Shown piece after piece: positions 50,008-59,533 of a DNA stretch of 64,000 nucleotides. Position 1 is the stretch's first letter, and every line of letters starts with the position of its first letter. This stretch comes from Gammaproteobacteria bacterium (lineage in GTDB: Bacteria; Pseudomonadota; Gammaproteobacteria; Pseudomonadales; UBA5518). The notes beneath the pieces are model-generated. The model searched no databases and was not told the origin of the DNA. It saw only the letters and a list, made by a program, of their open reading frames with translations. The DNA is taken from assembly GCA_016705365.1 (NCBI GenBank), contig JADIYI010000008.1, positions 2,108,001-2,172,000 on the forward strand, in the 5' to 3' direction. Both the position numbers and the translations under genes were made by a program.

Positions 50008-50403
50008 TCAGTCGATGCGCACCTCGATGCGACGGGGACGAACCTCGGCGCGTTTCGGGATATGCACGCTCAGCACGCCATCCTTCAGCGCGGCGCGGAT
50101 GTGGTCCGTGTCGAGCTCGCCACTGAGTGAGAACGCGCGCCGGTAGTACTTGCCGCGCACCTCGGCGTGCACCGCCTGCATGCCTTCCGGTTTCGTGATT
50201 TCCGCGCGACCTTCGATCAGCAGATTGTCCTTGTCGACCTGCAGGTTGAGCCGTTCGTTGTTCACGCCGGGAAGATCGGCAAGCAGGGTGATGCCATCGG
50301 CATTCTCGAGCACCTCGACGCGCGGACGCATGGTCCGCTCATTGCCCGTCCTGGTGGCGCCGCCAGAGGTGCGCAATGCGTTGTCTGAAGATTCGGTTTT
50401 CAC
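50008..50403 (-). CDS. Small heat-shock protein Hsp20 (second of pair)
   Basis: 131 residues from the GTG at 50403, chosen because AGGAGG lies 8 nt upstream; an in-frame start at 50430 exists but overlaps the previous gene. The alpha-crystallin domain (about 25-115) contains GITLLADLPGV, the conserved LLIEGRAE strand and GVLSVHIPK (the A-x-x-x-G-V-L motif). It is a cytosolic ATP-independent holdase. It is encoded 16 bp after the first Hsp20 gene, so the two chaperones form a pair. Confidence 0.92.
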   Translation of the reverse strand: MKTESSDNALRTSGGATRTGNERTMRPRVEVLENADGITLLADLPGVNNERLNLQVDKDNLLIEGRAEITKPEGMQAVHAEVRGKYYRRAFSLSGELDTDHIRAALKDGVLSVHIPKRAEVRPRRIEVRID

Positions 50404-50419
50404 GATGCGGTCCTCCTGT

Positions 50420-50863
50420 TCAATTGACACTGATCTGACGCGGACGAACTGCGGCGCGCCGCTTGATCGCGAGATGCAGCACGCCGTCGCGGTAGCTGGC
50501 CATGACCTGGTCCGGATCCACGTCTTCCGGCAGTGTCACGACGCGACGGAAATCGCCCTCGAAGCGCTCGCGCAGATACCAGGTGCTGTCCTCGGGCGTG
50601 TCGATCTTGCGCGCGCCCGCTACCGTCAACAGGTTTTTCTGCAGTGTAAGCGTGAAGTCCGCAGCCGTGAGGCCAGGGGCGAACACGTATACGTTCACTT
50701 CTTCCGCGGTTACGCCAACGTTGAGCGGTGGATAGGCCCCGGCGCGACCGCTGCGGATACCGTCACCGGACCAGCCGCCGAACAATTGCTCCATTTCCCG
50801 CTGCAGACTGTCGAATTCCCCGAACGGTCCGCGCTCCCGGTTGTTGCCAAGGTAGGAAAACAT
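50420..50863 (-). CDS. Small heat-shock protein Hsp20 (first of pair)
   Basis: 147 residues from the ATG at 50863 with GGAGG nearby. An N-terminal segment with REMEQLFGGW is followed by the alpha-crystallin domain (about 45-140): VNVYVFAPGL, LLTVAGARK and the A-x-x-x-G-V-L-type SYRDGVLHLAIKR. A heat-shock sigma-32 promoter lies upstream. It probably forms mixed oligomers with the downstream Hsp20. The C-terminal extension is short (SVN). Confidence 0.93.
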   Translation of the reverse strand: MFSYLGNNRERGPFGEFDSLQREMEQLFGGWSGDGIRSGRAGAYPPLNVGVTAEEVNVYVFAPGLTAADFTLTLQKNLLTVAGARKIDTPEDSTWYLRERFEGDFRRVVTLPEDVDPDQVMASYRDGVLHLAIKRRAAVRPRQISVN

Positions 50864-50937
50864 AAGACACCTCCGACGCAATAGATGGGTGTGATTCGGG
50901 CCCTGGCCAGCGCTGGCTGCCGTCGCCCGACAGTAGG

Positions 50938-50970
50938 ATAAATGGTGCCGCTGTGCGCGAGTTTCAAGGG
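50938..50970 (-). promoter_or_regulatory. Sigma-32 heat-shock promoter for the hsp20 pair
   Basis: On the minus strand a -35 CCCTTGAAA (50962-50970) is followed by a 14-nt spacer and a -10 CACCATTTAT (50938-50947). This closely matches the RpoH consensus (CTTGAA, 13-15 nt, CCCCAT-T). It lies 75 bp upstream of the first hsp20 ATG. Confidence 0.8.
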
Positions 50971-51109
50971 TGCGCTTGCCTCTTGGTCACGCTGATGCGC
51001 TAAGCTGCGCATCGCGGAAGCTCGAGCCCGCGTGGTGTGCGTCTGCGCGATGTCCGGCGCTGTCCCGGGACTGATCGAAATCGATGGTTGAATACAGGAG
51101 CATGTTCGT

Positions 51110-51964
51110 ATGGATTCCAAGGTTGCATTCATTACCGGTGCCAGCCGCGGCATCGGCAAGGCCACCGCATTGGCGCTGGCTCGCAAGGGCTACGATGTGG
51201 TGGTCACGGCGCGCACCCTGGAGGAGGGCGAAACACACGAGCACGGATCAAGCAAATCCGAGCTGAAGTCCGTGCCCGGAAGCCTGCGCACCACGGCTGA
51301 TGCGATCGAAGCGCTCGGGCGCCGGGCGTTGCCGATCCGGCTCGATCTGCTCGATCTGGAATCCATCGACGCCGCGGTCAACGAGACGCTTGCGCGCTGG
51401 GGGCATATCGATCTGCTGGTGAACAACGGCATCTACCAGGGTCCCGGCATCATGTGCCCGGTGATGGAGATCGGGCAGCAGGACATACAGAACCTGTTCC
51501 AGGGCAATGTGTTTTCGCAACTGCACCTGATTCAACGCTGTCTGCCGCACATGCTGGAGCGCGGCTCGGGGTGCATCGTCAACGTGGTGTCCGAGTCCGG
51601 CATGATCGACCCTCCCGGGCCGATCGGCAAAGGTGGCTGGGGTTTTGCCTATTCGGCCTCGAAAGCCGCATTCATCAGGTTGAGTGGTGTATTGCGCGTG
51701 GAATACGCAGACTCGACGCTGAGCTTTTTCAATATGGAGCCGGGTTTCGTGATCACCGAGACCATGGGCGCTCGCGCCGACATGAAAGAATTTGCGGCGC
51801 TATATGGTGGCGCTCCGCCCGAGGTGCCCGCGACGGTGGTCGCGTGGCTGGCCACCGAACCCGCGGCGCGTGAACTGAATGGCCAGACCGTGTTTGCCCA
51901 GCGCCATTGCCTCAAACACAACCTGGTGCCCGAGTGGCAACCCCGGCGCCGCTCCAGGGATTGA
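51110..51964 (+). CDS. Short-chain dehydrogenase/reductase
   Basis: 284 residues. Cofactor motif TGASRGIG (about 9-16), a 25-residue insertion after beta-2 (TLEEGETHEHGSSKSELK), NNGI for the NNAG motif (about 104-107), catalytic Ser in VVSESG and YSASK (about 181-185). The insert resembles that of steroid-dehydrogenase-like SDRs. The ATG is preceded by ACAGGAGCATGTTCGT with GGAG. It lies beside MaoC, thiolase and a second SDR, so a role in lipid or steroid oxidation is likely. Confidence 0.88.
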   Translation: MDSKVAFITGASRGIGKATALALARKGYDVVVTARTLEEGETHEHGSSKSELKSVPGSLRTTADAIEALGRRALPIRLDLLDLESIDAAVNETLARWGHIDLLVNNGIYQGPGIMCPVMEIGQQDIQNLFQGNVFSQLHLIQRCLPHMLERGSGCIVNVVSESGMIDPPGPIGKGGWGFAYSASKAAFIRLSGVLRVEYADSTLSFFNMEPGFVITETMGARADMKEFAALYGGAPPEVPATVVAWLATEPAARELNGQTVFAQRHCLKHNLVPEWQPRRRSRD

Positions 51965-51994
51965 ACTCCCTCATGTCAGGGCGGGGTGCGCTCC

Positions 51995-52462
51995 CTACAT
52001 GTAGATGATCACTATCTCGTAAACCAGCGCCGGACGCTCCTGGCCCACCACGTGGACCTGGGTTTCCAGCGTCATGCGAGTGCCTTTGGGCAGGCGTTCC
52101 ACGGCCTTCACGCGGGAGCGCGAATGGATGCGGCTGCCAACCGGGACCGCGCCCGTGAAGCGCAGCTTGTCCGAGCCGTAGTTGAGGATATTGTTGTAGC
52201 CGATGATCTCGTAGGTCGGCGTGCCGCGCATCCTGCTGATCAGCACCAGGGTCAGGAAGCCGTGCGCGATGGTGGTACCGAAAGGGCTCTGCGTCTTGCA
52301 ACGTTCCGGGTCGGTGTGGATCCAGTAATCGTCACCCGAGAGATCGGCAAAACGATTGATCAGGTCCTGGGTGATCTCGAGCTCGTTGCTCCATGCTCCG
52401 AACTGATCGGATAGCAGTTCCTGCATTCCCTCGACATCGTCGAAGCGGTATTGCTTCATCAT
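51995..52462 (-). CDS. MaoC-like (R)-specific enoyl-CoA hydratase family protein
   Basis: 155 residues; the gene starts ATGATG, so residue 1 or 2 may be used. Hotdog fold with the hydratase motif DDYWIHTDPE, then SPFGTTIAHGFLTLVL (about 60-75), which is the conserved D-x-x-x-x-H / G-x-x-x-H-G-x-L segment of MaoC dehydratases with catalytic Asp and His. It hydrates trans-2-enoyl-CoA to (R)-3-hydroxyacyl-CoA. It is convergent with the SDR and divergent from the thiolase. Confidence 0.88.
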   Translation of the reverse strand: MMKQYRFDDVEGMQELLSDQFGAWSNELEITQDLINRFADLSGDDYWIHTDPERCKTQSPFGTTIAHGFLTLVLISRMRGTPTYEIIGYNNILNYGSDKLRFTGAVPVGSRIHSRSRVKAVERLPKGTRMTLETQVHVVGQERPALVYEIVIIYM

Positions 52463-52732
52463 GTGCTCCCGGTCGCTGTGGTGAAGCCGTCAGTGGCGTG
52501 ATGGCCAATGGTAGCAGCCGTAATCCGGACTTGTCTTTAGCGTTTGGCAATCCGTCGCGCCGGCACTGAGTGCAGATGTCAATCGGCGGCGACGTGAATT
52601 GCTATTGCATTGGTGGTGCCATCGGCTAAAGTCTGCGCTCCGGCGCGCGGCCCCCGGGCTCGCAGCGTTGTTGTTTTTGCGCACACCACGTCGTGCCCGC
52701 ACCCCGAAAACCCCGAACCTCAAGGAGTCATC

Positions 52733-53911
52733 ATGCGAGAAGCCGTCATCGTCGAGGCATTGCGTACACCGATTGGCCGCGGCAAGCCCGTGATAGGAGA
52801 CCTGTTCGGATTTCACCCTGCCGAACTGCTGGCACTCGCCCAGCGCGCGGTGATCGATCGCGCCGGTGTGGCACCCGAAGACGTCGAACAGCTGATCGGT
52901 GGTTGCGTGACCCAGGCCGGAGAGCAGGCCGGCAACCTGTGTCGCAATGCCTGGTTGTCGATGGGCGTGAGCTACGCACCGGGCGGCACCACGATCGATA
53001 CCCAGTGCGGTTCCGCGCAGCAGGCCAATCACCTGATTTCCGCGCTGATCAAGGCGGGCTCGATCGATATCGGCGTCGCCTGTGGGGTCGAGGTCATGAG
53101 CCATGTCGGGCTCGGCGCCAATGTGATCAACGGACCTGGGTATTTCCAGCCGAAGAGCTGGCCTTGGGACAGCAGCCCGGACCAGTTCCAGGCGGTCGAG
53201 CGCATTGCCACCAAGCGCGGCATCACCCGTGCCGATGTGGATGCGTTTGCATTCGAGTCCCAGCGTCGCGCGGCGGCTGCCTGGGCCGCAGGACATTTCG
53301 ATCGTGAAGTGATCACGGTCGATGCGCCGATATTCGGTGAAGATGGCAAGCCGACCGGCGCGACGCGCCCGGTACGCATGGACCAGGGGGTGCGTCCGAC
53401 CACGATGGACGGACTGGCGGGCCTGAAGAGCGTGAAGGAAGGCGGAATCCACACGCCGGGAAATTCCTCGCAGGTATCCGACGGCGCCGCAGCGGTGCTG
53501 TGGATGAGCCGCGAGGAGGCCGAGCGCCGCGGACTGAAGCCGCGCGCACGCATCATCGCCGACGTGGTGGTCGGTACCGACCCCTATTTCCTGCTCGACG
53601 GCCCGGTAGATGCCACCGCCGCGCTGTTCAAAAAGACCGGCATGAACATGGGCGATATCGATGTGATCGAAATCAACGAGGCTTTTGCCGGCGTGGTGCT
53701 GTCGTGGGCCAGCGTATACAAACCCGATATGGCGCGGGTCAACCCCAACGGCGGCGCGATTGCACTCGGACACCCGGTCGGCTCCACCGGTGCGCGCCTG
53801 ATCACCAGTGCGCTGCACGAACTCGAGCGCACCGGCAAGAGCATTGCGCTGGTCACGATGTGCTGCGGCGCATCAATCGGCACCGGCACCATCATCGAGC
53901 GCCTGAACTGA
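52733..53911 (+). CDS. Acetyl-CoA acyltransferase / thiolase
   Basis: 392 residues from the ATG at 52733 (GGAG upstream). Nucleophilic Cys in TIDTQCGSAQQAN (about Cys91), NEAF in EINEAFAG, the catalytic His in GGAIALGHPVGSTGA, and the second Cys in MCCGASIGTG. All residues of the degradative thiolase family are in place. It cleaves 3-ketoacyl-CoA with CoA. It is followed 33 bp later by an SDR gene, the two together forming a lipid-oxidation unit. Confidence 0.93.
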   Translation: MREAVIVEALRTPIGRGKPVIGDLFGFHPAELLALAQRAVIDRAGVAPEDVEQLIGGCVTQAGEQAGNLCRNAWLSMGVSYAPGGTTIDTQCGSAQQANHLISALIKAGSIDIGVACGVEVMSHVGLGANVINGPGYFQPKSWPWDSSPDQFQAVERIATKRGITRADVDAFAFESQRRAAAAWAAGHFDREVITVDAPIFGEDGKPTGATRPVRMDQGVRPTTMDGLAGLKSVKEGGIHTPGNSSQVSDGAAAVLWMSREEAERRGLKPRARIIADVVVGTDPYFLLDGPVDATAALFKKTGMNMGDIDVIEINEAFAGVVLSWASVYKPDMARVNPNGGAIALGHPVGSTGARLITSALHELERTGKSIALVTMCCGASIGTGTIIERLN

Positions 53912-53944
53912 GCGCGACAACACGGTCGATACGGAGAAATCAGG

Positions 53945-54850
53945 ATGAGTGAACTGGCGGGCAAGGTAGCAATCATTACCGGCGCGGGACGTGGCCTGGG
54001 GCGTGTCGAGGCCCTCGAACTGGCGCGCCAGGGCGCGCGCGTGGTGATCAACGAGATCGGCCTGCCGGCGGCACGCGAGGCGGCGGAAAGCGTGCGCGAG
54101 GAAATCGTGGCCTTTGGTGGCGAGGCGATCACGGTCTATGGCGATTGTGCCGACTGGAACGATTCCGAGGCACTGTTCAAGACGGCGCTGGATACCTGGG
54201 GCGATGTCAACATCCTGGTGAACAACGCCGGTTTCTGCCGCGACAAGATGATCTTCAGCATGAGCGAGGAGGAGTTCGACTCGGTGGTGCGGGTGCATCT
54301 GAAGGGGCACTTCGTCAACACGCGTCACGCGGCGGCGTACTGGCGGGAGAAGGCCAAGAGCAGCGGCGGGCAGTTGTACGGTCGTCTGATCAGCACCTCT
54401 TCGGAAGCCTTTCTGTACGGCTCGGTGGGCCAGCCGAACTACGCGTCGGCCAAGGCCGGGATCGTTGCGCTGACCATGGGTGCGGCGCAGGCGCTGATCA
54501 AGTATGGCGTGACCGCCAACGTGATCATGCCGCGGGCGCGCACCGACATGACCATGGGCGGCGGCACCGCGCAGCTGTTCGCCAAGCCGCAAGAGGGCTT
54601 CGACGAATTCGATCCGGTCAATGTCGCCCCCTTCGTCGGCTATCTCGCCTCTCCGCGCGCGCAACGCATCAGCGGCTACGTGTTCGTGGTGTGGGGCAGG
54701 CAGGTCACGATGGTCGAGGGTCCGAAACTCGGTGCGGTGTTCGAGAGCGAGGAGCAGTGGACGATGGATACGCTCGATCGGCAACTGTCACCGCACTTCG
54801 AGCAGTTGCGCCCGATACTCGATGGATTCGCGGTTATTCCCGGGCAGTGA
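53945..54850 (+). CDS. Short-chain dehydrogenase, MFE-2/17beta-HSD4-like
   Basis: 301 residues. Cofactor motif TGAGRGLG (about 13-20) with an Arg-rich start, NNAG (about 95-98), catalytic Ser in SSEAFL and YASAK. The C-terminus is extended by about 40 residues relative to FabG. The sequence resembles the hydroxyacyl-CoA dehydrogenase domain of peroxisomal multifunctional enzyme 2, which oxidises (R)-3-hydroxyacyl-CoA made by a MaoC hydratase. With the nearby MaoC and thiolase it would complete a beta-oxidation round. Confidence 0.88.
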   Translation: MSELAGKVAIITGAGRGLGRVEALELARQGARVVINEIGLPAAREAAESVREEIVAFGGEAITVYGDCADWNDSEALFKTALDTWGDVNILVNNAGFCRDKMIFSMSEEEFDSVVRVHLKGHFVNTRHAAAYWREKAKSSGGQLYGRLISTSSEAFLYGSVGQPNYASAKAGIVALTMGAAQALIKYGVTANVIMPRARTDMTMGGGTAQLFAKPQEGFDEFDPVNVAPFVGYLASPRAQRISGYVFVVWGRQVTMVEGPKLGAVFESEEQWTMDTLDRQLSPHFEQLRPILDGFAVIPGQ

Positions 54851-55022
54851 CCAGCGGGAAGCGGGTGAGCGGAAAGTTCGCGTCGCAAGGTGCTTGCTGC
54901 GCGGATTACGCGTGATATTGCCCAACTGATACATACAACGTCCCGCCGCTCTCGGGCATCATGGTGTGCGGCTGAAGTGCTGCATTCCGCGCATGCTGCT
55001 GATCAAACGGGAACACGGGTAC

Positions 55023-56183
55023 ATGGCGTCAGGCTACCGGCCTGCATCTTCACGCAGGGTACGAATCGCGGCGCTGGCGGCAGTCGTGCTGCTGTGCGGG
55101 TCGCTGTGGTTCTTGAGTCAACACCCGGGTAACGGCGCCTCGCTCGCCGCCGCGGACCGTTCGGTTGCGCAGGCACCGATGGAACTCGCCGCCAGCGATA
55201 TCGCAACCGTCAAACGTCGCACCCTGGTGCGCAAGCTGCCGCTGTCCGGAACGCTGAAACCGCTGGTCCAGTCCGAGATCAGATCCAGGGTGTCTGGCGA
55301 GGTGCTCGAGGTGAGTGTCCGCGAGGGCCAGTCGGTGCGCGCCGGCGAGGTGCTGGTACGCATAGACACGCGCAGCCAGCAGGCGCTCGTGGCCAGTCAG
55401 CGGGCCGCACTCGACAAGGCGCGTGCCGACCTCTCCATCGCCTCTCTCAATTACGAGAACAGTCAGCGCCTGCTCGAGAAGCAGTTCATTGCGCAGAACG
55501 TTCTCGATACCTCGAAAAGCGTATACGACGCAGCCGCGGCCGGCGTGAAGCTGGCCGAGGCGCAGTTGCGCCTGGCGGAGATCGGACTCCAGGATGCGGA
55601 GGTGCGGGCCCCATTCGACGCGGTCGTGTCACGGCGCATCGCCGAACCGGGCGAGCAAATCAGCAGTGATGCGTTGCTGCTGGAACTCGTGGATCTGCGC
55701 CACATGGAACTGCAGGCTGCCGCACCGGCGGCGGAAATACCGGTCCTGAAACCAGGACAGATCGCCCGGATCCGTGTCGATGGCTACGGTGAGCGCGTGT
55801 TCGAGGCACGGCTCGAGCGTATCAACCCGAACGCCGAGCAGGGTTCGCGACTGATTCTTCTCTATCTCTCGATCGACAACAGCGATGCCGCACTGCGCGG
55901 CGGGATGTTTGCGCAAGGCTCGTTGCTGATCGAGCAGGCGCAGGCGGCGCTGGCGATCCCGGCCACCGCGGTGCTGAACGATGCGGGGCTGGACTACGTC
56001 ATGGTGATCGAAAATGGCGTGGTGCAGCGCCGGGCGGTGCACATTGGCATGCATGCGGCCAACGACAACCTGGTCGAGGTGCTCGACGGGCTGACCGAAG
56101 GCGAGCAGGTGCTGGCGGTGGATCTGGCCTCGCTCGAACCCGGCACGGCGGTGCAACTGACGTCCGCGTTGCCGCCGGACTGA
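55023..56183 (+). CDS. RND efflux membrane-fusion (adaptor) protein
   Basis: 386 residues from the ATG at 55023; ATGs at 54993 and 54966 are in frame and possible. An N-terminal hydrophobic anchor (about 12-28), then barrel-sandwich halves (LSGTLKPLVQSEIRSRVSGEV; VRAPFDAVVSRRIAEPGE), an alpha-hairpin with long heptads (about 105-180) and a C-terminal beta-barrel and membrane-proximal domain. The adaptor links the inner-membrane pump to an outer-membrane channel. It is 28 bp before the RND pump gene. Confidence 0.92.
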   Translation: MASGYRPASSRRVRIAALAAVVLLCGSLWFLSQHPGNGASLAAADRSVAQAPMELAASDIATVKRRTLVRKLPLSGTLKPLVQSEIRSRVSGEVLEVSVREGQSVRAGEVLVRIDTRSQQALVASQRAALDKARADLSIASLNYENSQRLLEKQFIAQNVLDTSKSVYDAAAAGVKLAEAQLRLAEIGLQDAEVRAPFDAVVSRRIAEPGEQISSDALLLELVDLRHMELQAAAPAAEIPVLKPGQIARIRVDGYGERVFEARLERINPNAEQGSRLILLYLSIDNSDAALRGGMFAQGSLLIEQAQAALAIPATAVLNDAGLDYVMVIENGVVQRRAVHIGMHAANDNLVEVLDGLTEGEQVLAVDLASLEPGTAVQLTSALPPD

Positions 56184-56211
56184 TGCGCATGGCGGCGACG
56201 AGCCAGTTCCC

Positions 56212-59200
56212 ATGTGGATAACGCGCACCAGCATCCGCCAGCCGGTATTCGCCACCATGGTCATGTGTGCGTTGCTGCTGCTCGGGGTGTTTTCCTACAT
56301 CAGGCTGCCGGTCGAGCAGATGCCGGATGTCACGCCGCCGATGGTCTCGATCGTGCTGGCCTACCCCGGGGCCTCGCCCGAAGCCATCGAGAACGAACTG
56401 ATACGCCCGATCGAGAATGTCATCAATACCGTCAGCGGTGTCGAGCGTATCTTTGCGACCGCACGTGAAGGCTCGGCCTATATGTGGCTCGAATTCCGTA
56501 TCGATACCGATATGGCCGAAGCCACCCAGACCATACGCGACAAGGTTGCCGATATCGCACCGTCTTTTCCGCGTGATGCGACGATGCCGCGGATCAGCCG
56601 CTCGCAGGAGGACGAAAACCAGCAGCCGGTGGTCACTCTCGCGGTCTATTCGCCCGGCCACTCGTTGCGCGAACTCTCGACGCTGACCGACCAGGTCATT
56701 GCCAAACGCCTGCAGATCGTACCGGGCGTGGGCAACGTGGCGGTCAACGGGAGCGTGATCCGCCAGATCCAGATCCTGCTCAAGCCCGAGCAAATGCGCA
56801 GCTACGGCATCGGGGTCGACGAGGTGGTCGGCGCAATCCAGCGTGCCAACCGCGATCTGCCGGCCGGCGACATCAGTCGTGGCGAGCGCGAGCAGCTGGT
56901 GCGGGTCGAGGGGCGGATCGGGAACCCGGAAGATTTTGGTCGCATCATCGTCACCACGCGGGGTAGTGCGATCTACCTGCAGCAGGGCGGCCTGCCGATC
57001 CATCTCGACCAGATTGCCGATATCGTCGATGGCGAGGCGGAGCGCAATTCGATTGCGCGCATCAACGGCCAGCCAGCGCTCGGGATCAACGTGTTCAAGG
57101 TTCAGGGCGCCAACGTGGTGGCGGTCGGAGACGGCATCGAGGAGGCGATCCGCGAACTCGAGACGCGTCTGCCGGCCGATGTACGTATCGCCACCGTGCA
57201 GTCGAATGCCGATTTCATCCGCAGCTCGCTCGATGGCGTCAAGGCCACGATTCTCGAGGGTGCGCTGCTGACGGTGCTGATCGTATTCCTGTTCCTGCAT
57301 TCCTGGCGTTCGACCGTGATCACCGGTCTGACCCTGCCGATATCGGTGATCGCGACATTCATCGCACTGCATGCGTTCGGTTTCACGCTGAACATGGTCA
57401 CCCTGATGGCGCTCAGCCTGTGCATCGGGCTGTTGATCGATGATGCGATCGTGGTGCGCGAGAACATCGTGCGTCATCTTGGCATGGGCAAGAGCCATGA
57501 ACAGGCGGCGCGTGATGGCACCGAGGAAATCGGCCTCGCGGTGATGGCGACGACCTTCGCGATCGTCGCGGTGTTCATCCCGGTTGCGTTCATGGGAGGC
57601 ATGATCGGACTCTATTTTTTCCAGTTCGGTGTCACCATCACGGTGGCGGTGCTGGTGTCGCTGTTCGTGAGTTTCACGCTTGATCCGATGCTGTCCTCGG
57701 TGTGGCACGATCCGCCTGAAAACCGGTTTCGCCTGGCTCCCTGGCTGGGACGGTTGATGAATCGCATCGAGAGCGGTGTCGAGGCGCTGCACCGCGGCTA
57801 TGCTCGGGTGCTTGGCTGGGCGTTGCGCGAGCAACGTCATCGCGTATACCTGCCGCTGTTTGGCATCGTGCACGCGCTCTCCAGGCGCGAATGGCAGGCG
57901 CTCGGCACGGTATCGAACCGGGGAATCGTGTTGTGGAGCGCGCTGGCGATATTCGCTGGCAGCCTGCTGCTGGTGCCGTTGATCGGCAGCGAGTTTTTCC
58001 CGCGCGATGATGACGGCTTCATCTCGATGCTCATCGAGGTCCCGATGGGTTCGAGTCTCGAATACACCGACGCCAAGACCCGCCAGGTAGAGGTCGCGTT
58101 GCAGGAGTTTCCCGATATCGAAGTCGTATCGAGCCAGGTCGGCACCTACAAGGGCAAGAATACCGCGCGCCTGAACCTGCGCCTTGGCGATCGCGGGAAG
58201 ACCGGGCGGCGATCGCAGCAAGAGCTCGAGCGGCTGATCCGTGCGCGCATTGCCCGTATCGCCGGGCTCAGAATCTCGGTCGGATACAATCAGGCGATCC
58301 AGATTTCGGTGCTGGGACCGGATCAGTCCCGGCTCATCGCGCTCGCCGATCAGCTGATGGAAAAGATGGCGAAAATCCCCGGCATCGTGGATCTGGAGAG
58401 CAGCGAGAAGGGCACCAGCCCCACGGTGGCGGTGCGTATCGATCGCGAGCTCGCCAATGATCTCGGGCTCGATGTCGAGAGCATCGGCCGCGCGTTGCGG
58501 GTACTGGTCGCGGGTGAGCAGATCAGTCACTGGCTCGGACCGGACGGCCAGGACTACGATGTGATCGTGCAGCTGCCGGCGGATGCGCGCCGTGCGCCCG
58601 CGGATCTTGGCGAGCTGTATCTCGCCAGTGCGCGCCTCGACAGCGACGGACTGCCATTGCTGGTGCCCCTGCGCCAGGTGGCCGAACTGGTCGAGACCAC
58701 CGCGCCGCCGCAGATCACGCGCCTCAACCTGCAACGCCGCATCACGTTGTCGGCGCGGACCGAAGGCCGTTCCGCCGGCGAGGTGGGTGCCGATGTCGAG
58801 CGCTTGATCGAACAGACCCGGTTGCCTCGCGGCTACCGTTTCGATATTGCGGGCTCGCAGCAGATGATGAACGATACCTTCAGCGCGGCACTCGGGGCGA
58901 TGGGACTGGCGGTGATATTCATCTATTTCATTCTTGCCTCGCAGTTCGCGAGCTTCGTGCAGCCGGTCGCGATCATGGCGTCCCTGCCGTTGTCGTTTGT
59001 CGGTGCATTCATCGCGCTGCTGGTGACCGGTACCACGCTCAACATGCTGTCGATGATCGGCATGATCATGCTCATGGGGCTGGTGACCAAAAATGCGATC
59101 CTGCTGATCGATTTCACCAATCACGGCTTGCGCGCAGGCAAGTTGCTGCGCGAGGCGCTGCTCGATGCCGGACAGGTGCGCTTGCGCCCGATCCTGATGA

Positions 59201-59424
59201 CCACCCTGGCGATGCTGTTTGGAATGCTGCCGATGGCGATCGGCGCCGGCAGCGGCGGCGAGATCAATGCCCCGATGGCACGCGCGGTAATCGGTGGTGT
59301 GATCACCTCGACGCTGCTGACGCTGGTGGTGGTGCCGGTACTGTACAGCTACCTGCATGCCTTCGGAGAACGGGCCAAACGGTGGTTTGTGCCGGCGGGC
59401 AAGACGCCGGTGCGCAACGAGTGA
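56212..59424 (+). CDS. RND-family multidrug efflux permease (HAE1 type)
   Basis: 1070 residues, typical for the family. The N-terminal WITRTSIRQPVFATM segment, PTSP-like porter domain with NQQPVVTLAVY, and the transmembrane IGLLIDDAIVVREN motif (about 404-417), whose Asp pair drives proton relay, are all visible, as is the second-half GLVTKNAILLIDF (about 957). Twelve helices are expected. Substrates are probably hydrophobic drugs or bile-type compounds. No outer-membrane channel gene follows, so it must use a shared TolC-like protein. The genes downstream are flippases. Confidence 0.95.
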   Translation: MWITRTSIRQPVFATMVMCALLLLGVFSYIRLPVEQMPDVTPPMVSIVLAYPGASPEAIENELIRPIENVINTVSGVERIFATAREGSAYMWLEFRIDTDMAEATQTIRDKVADIAPSFPRDATMPRISRSQEDENQQPVVTLAVYSPGHSLRELSTLTDQVIAKRLQIVPGVGNVAVNGSVIRQIQILLKPEQMRSYGIGVDEVVGAIQRANRDLPAGDISRGEREQLVRVEGRIGNPEDFGRIIVTTRGSAIYLQQGGLPIHLDQIADIVDGEAERNSIARINGQPALGINVFKVQGANVVAVGDGIEEAIRELETRLPADVRIATVQSNADFIRSSLDGVKATILEGALLTVLIVFLFLHSWRSTVITGLTLPISVIATFIALHAFGFTLNMVTLMALSLCIGLLIDDAIVVRENIVRHLGMGKSHEQAARDGTEEIGLAVMATTFAIVAVFIPVAFMGGMIGLYFFQFGVTITVAVLVSLFVSFTLDPMLSSVWHDPPENRFRLAPWLGRLMNRIESGVEALHRGYARVLGWALREQRHRVYLPLFGIVHALSRREWQALGTVSNRGIVLWSALAIFAGSLLLVPLIGSEFFPRDDDGFISMLIEVPMGSSLEYTDAKTRQVEVALQEFPDIEVVSSQVGTYKGKNTARLNLRLGDRGKTGRRSQQELERLIRARIARIAGLRISVGYNQAIQISVLGPDQSRLIALADQLMEKMAKIPGIVDLESSEKGTSPTVAVRIDRELANDLGLDVESIGRALRVLVAGEQISHWLGPDGQDYDVIVQLPADARRAPADLGELYLASARLDSDGLPLLVPLRQVAELVETTAPPQITRLNLQRRITLSARTEGRSAGEVGADVERLIEQTRLPRGYRFDIAGSQQMMNDTFSAALGAMGLAVIFIYFILASQFASFVQPVAIMASLPLSFVGAFIALLVTGTTLNMLSMIGMIMLMGLVTKNAILLIDFTNHGLRAGKLLREALLDAGQVRLRPILMTTLAMLFGMLPMAIGAGSGGEINAPMARAVIGGVITSTLLTLVVVPVLYSYLHAFGERAKRWFVPAGKTPVRNE

Positions 59425-59533
59425 AACCTGCGAAATGGCACGCCGGACGGGGCAGGGCAGCGCGAAACCACCGGGGCGGGGCGCAGGGCGCGGCACAGTG
59501 TTACGGCATCGATGCCGATCGTGAGCGGCAGGG

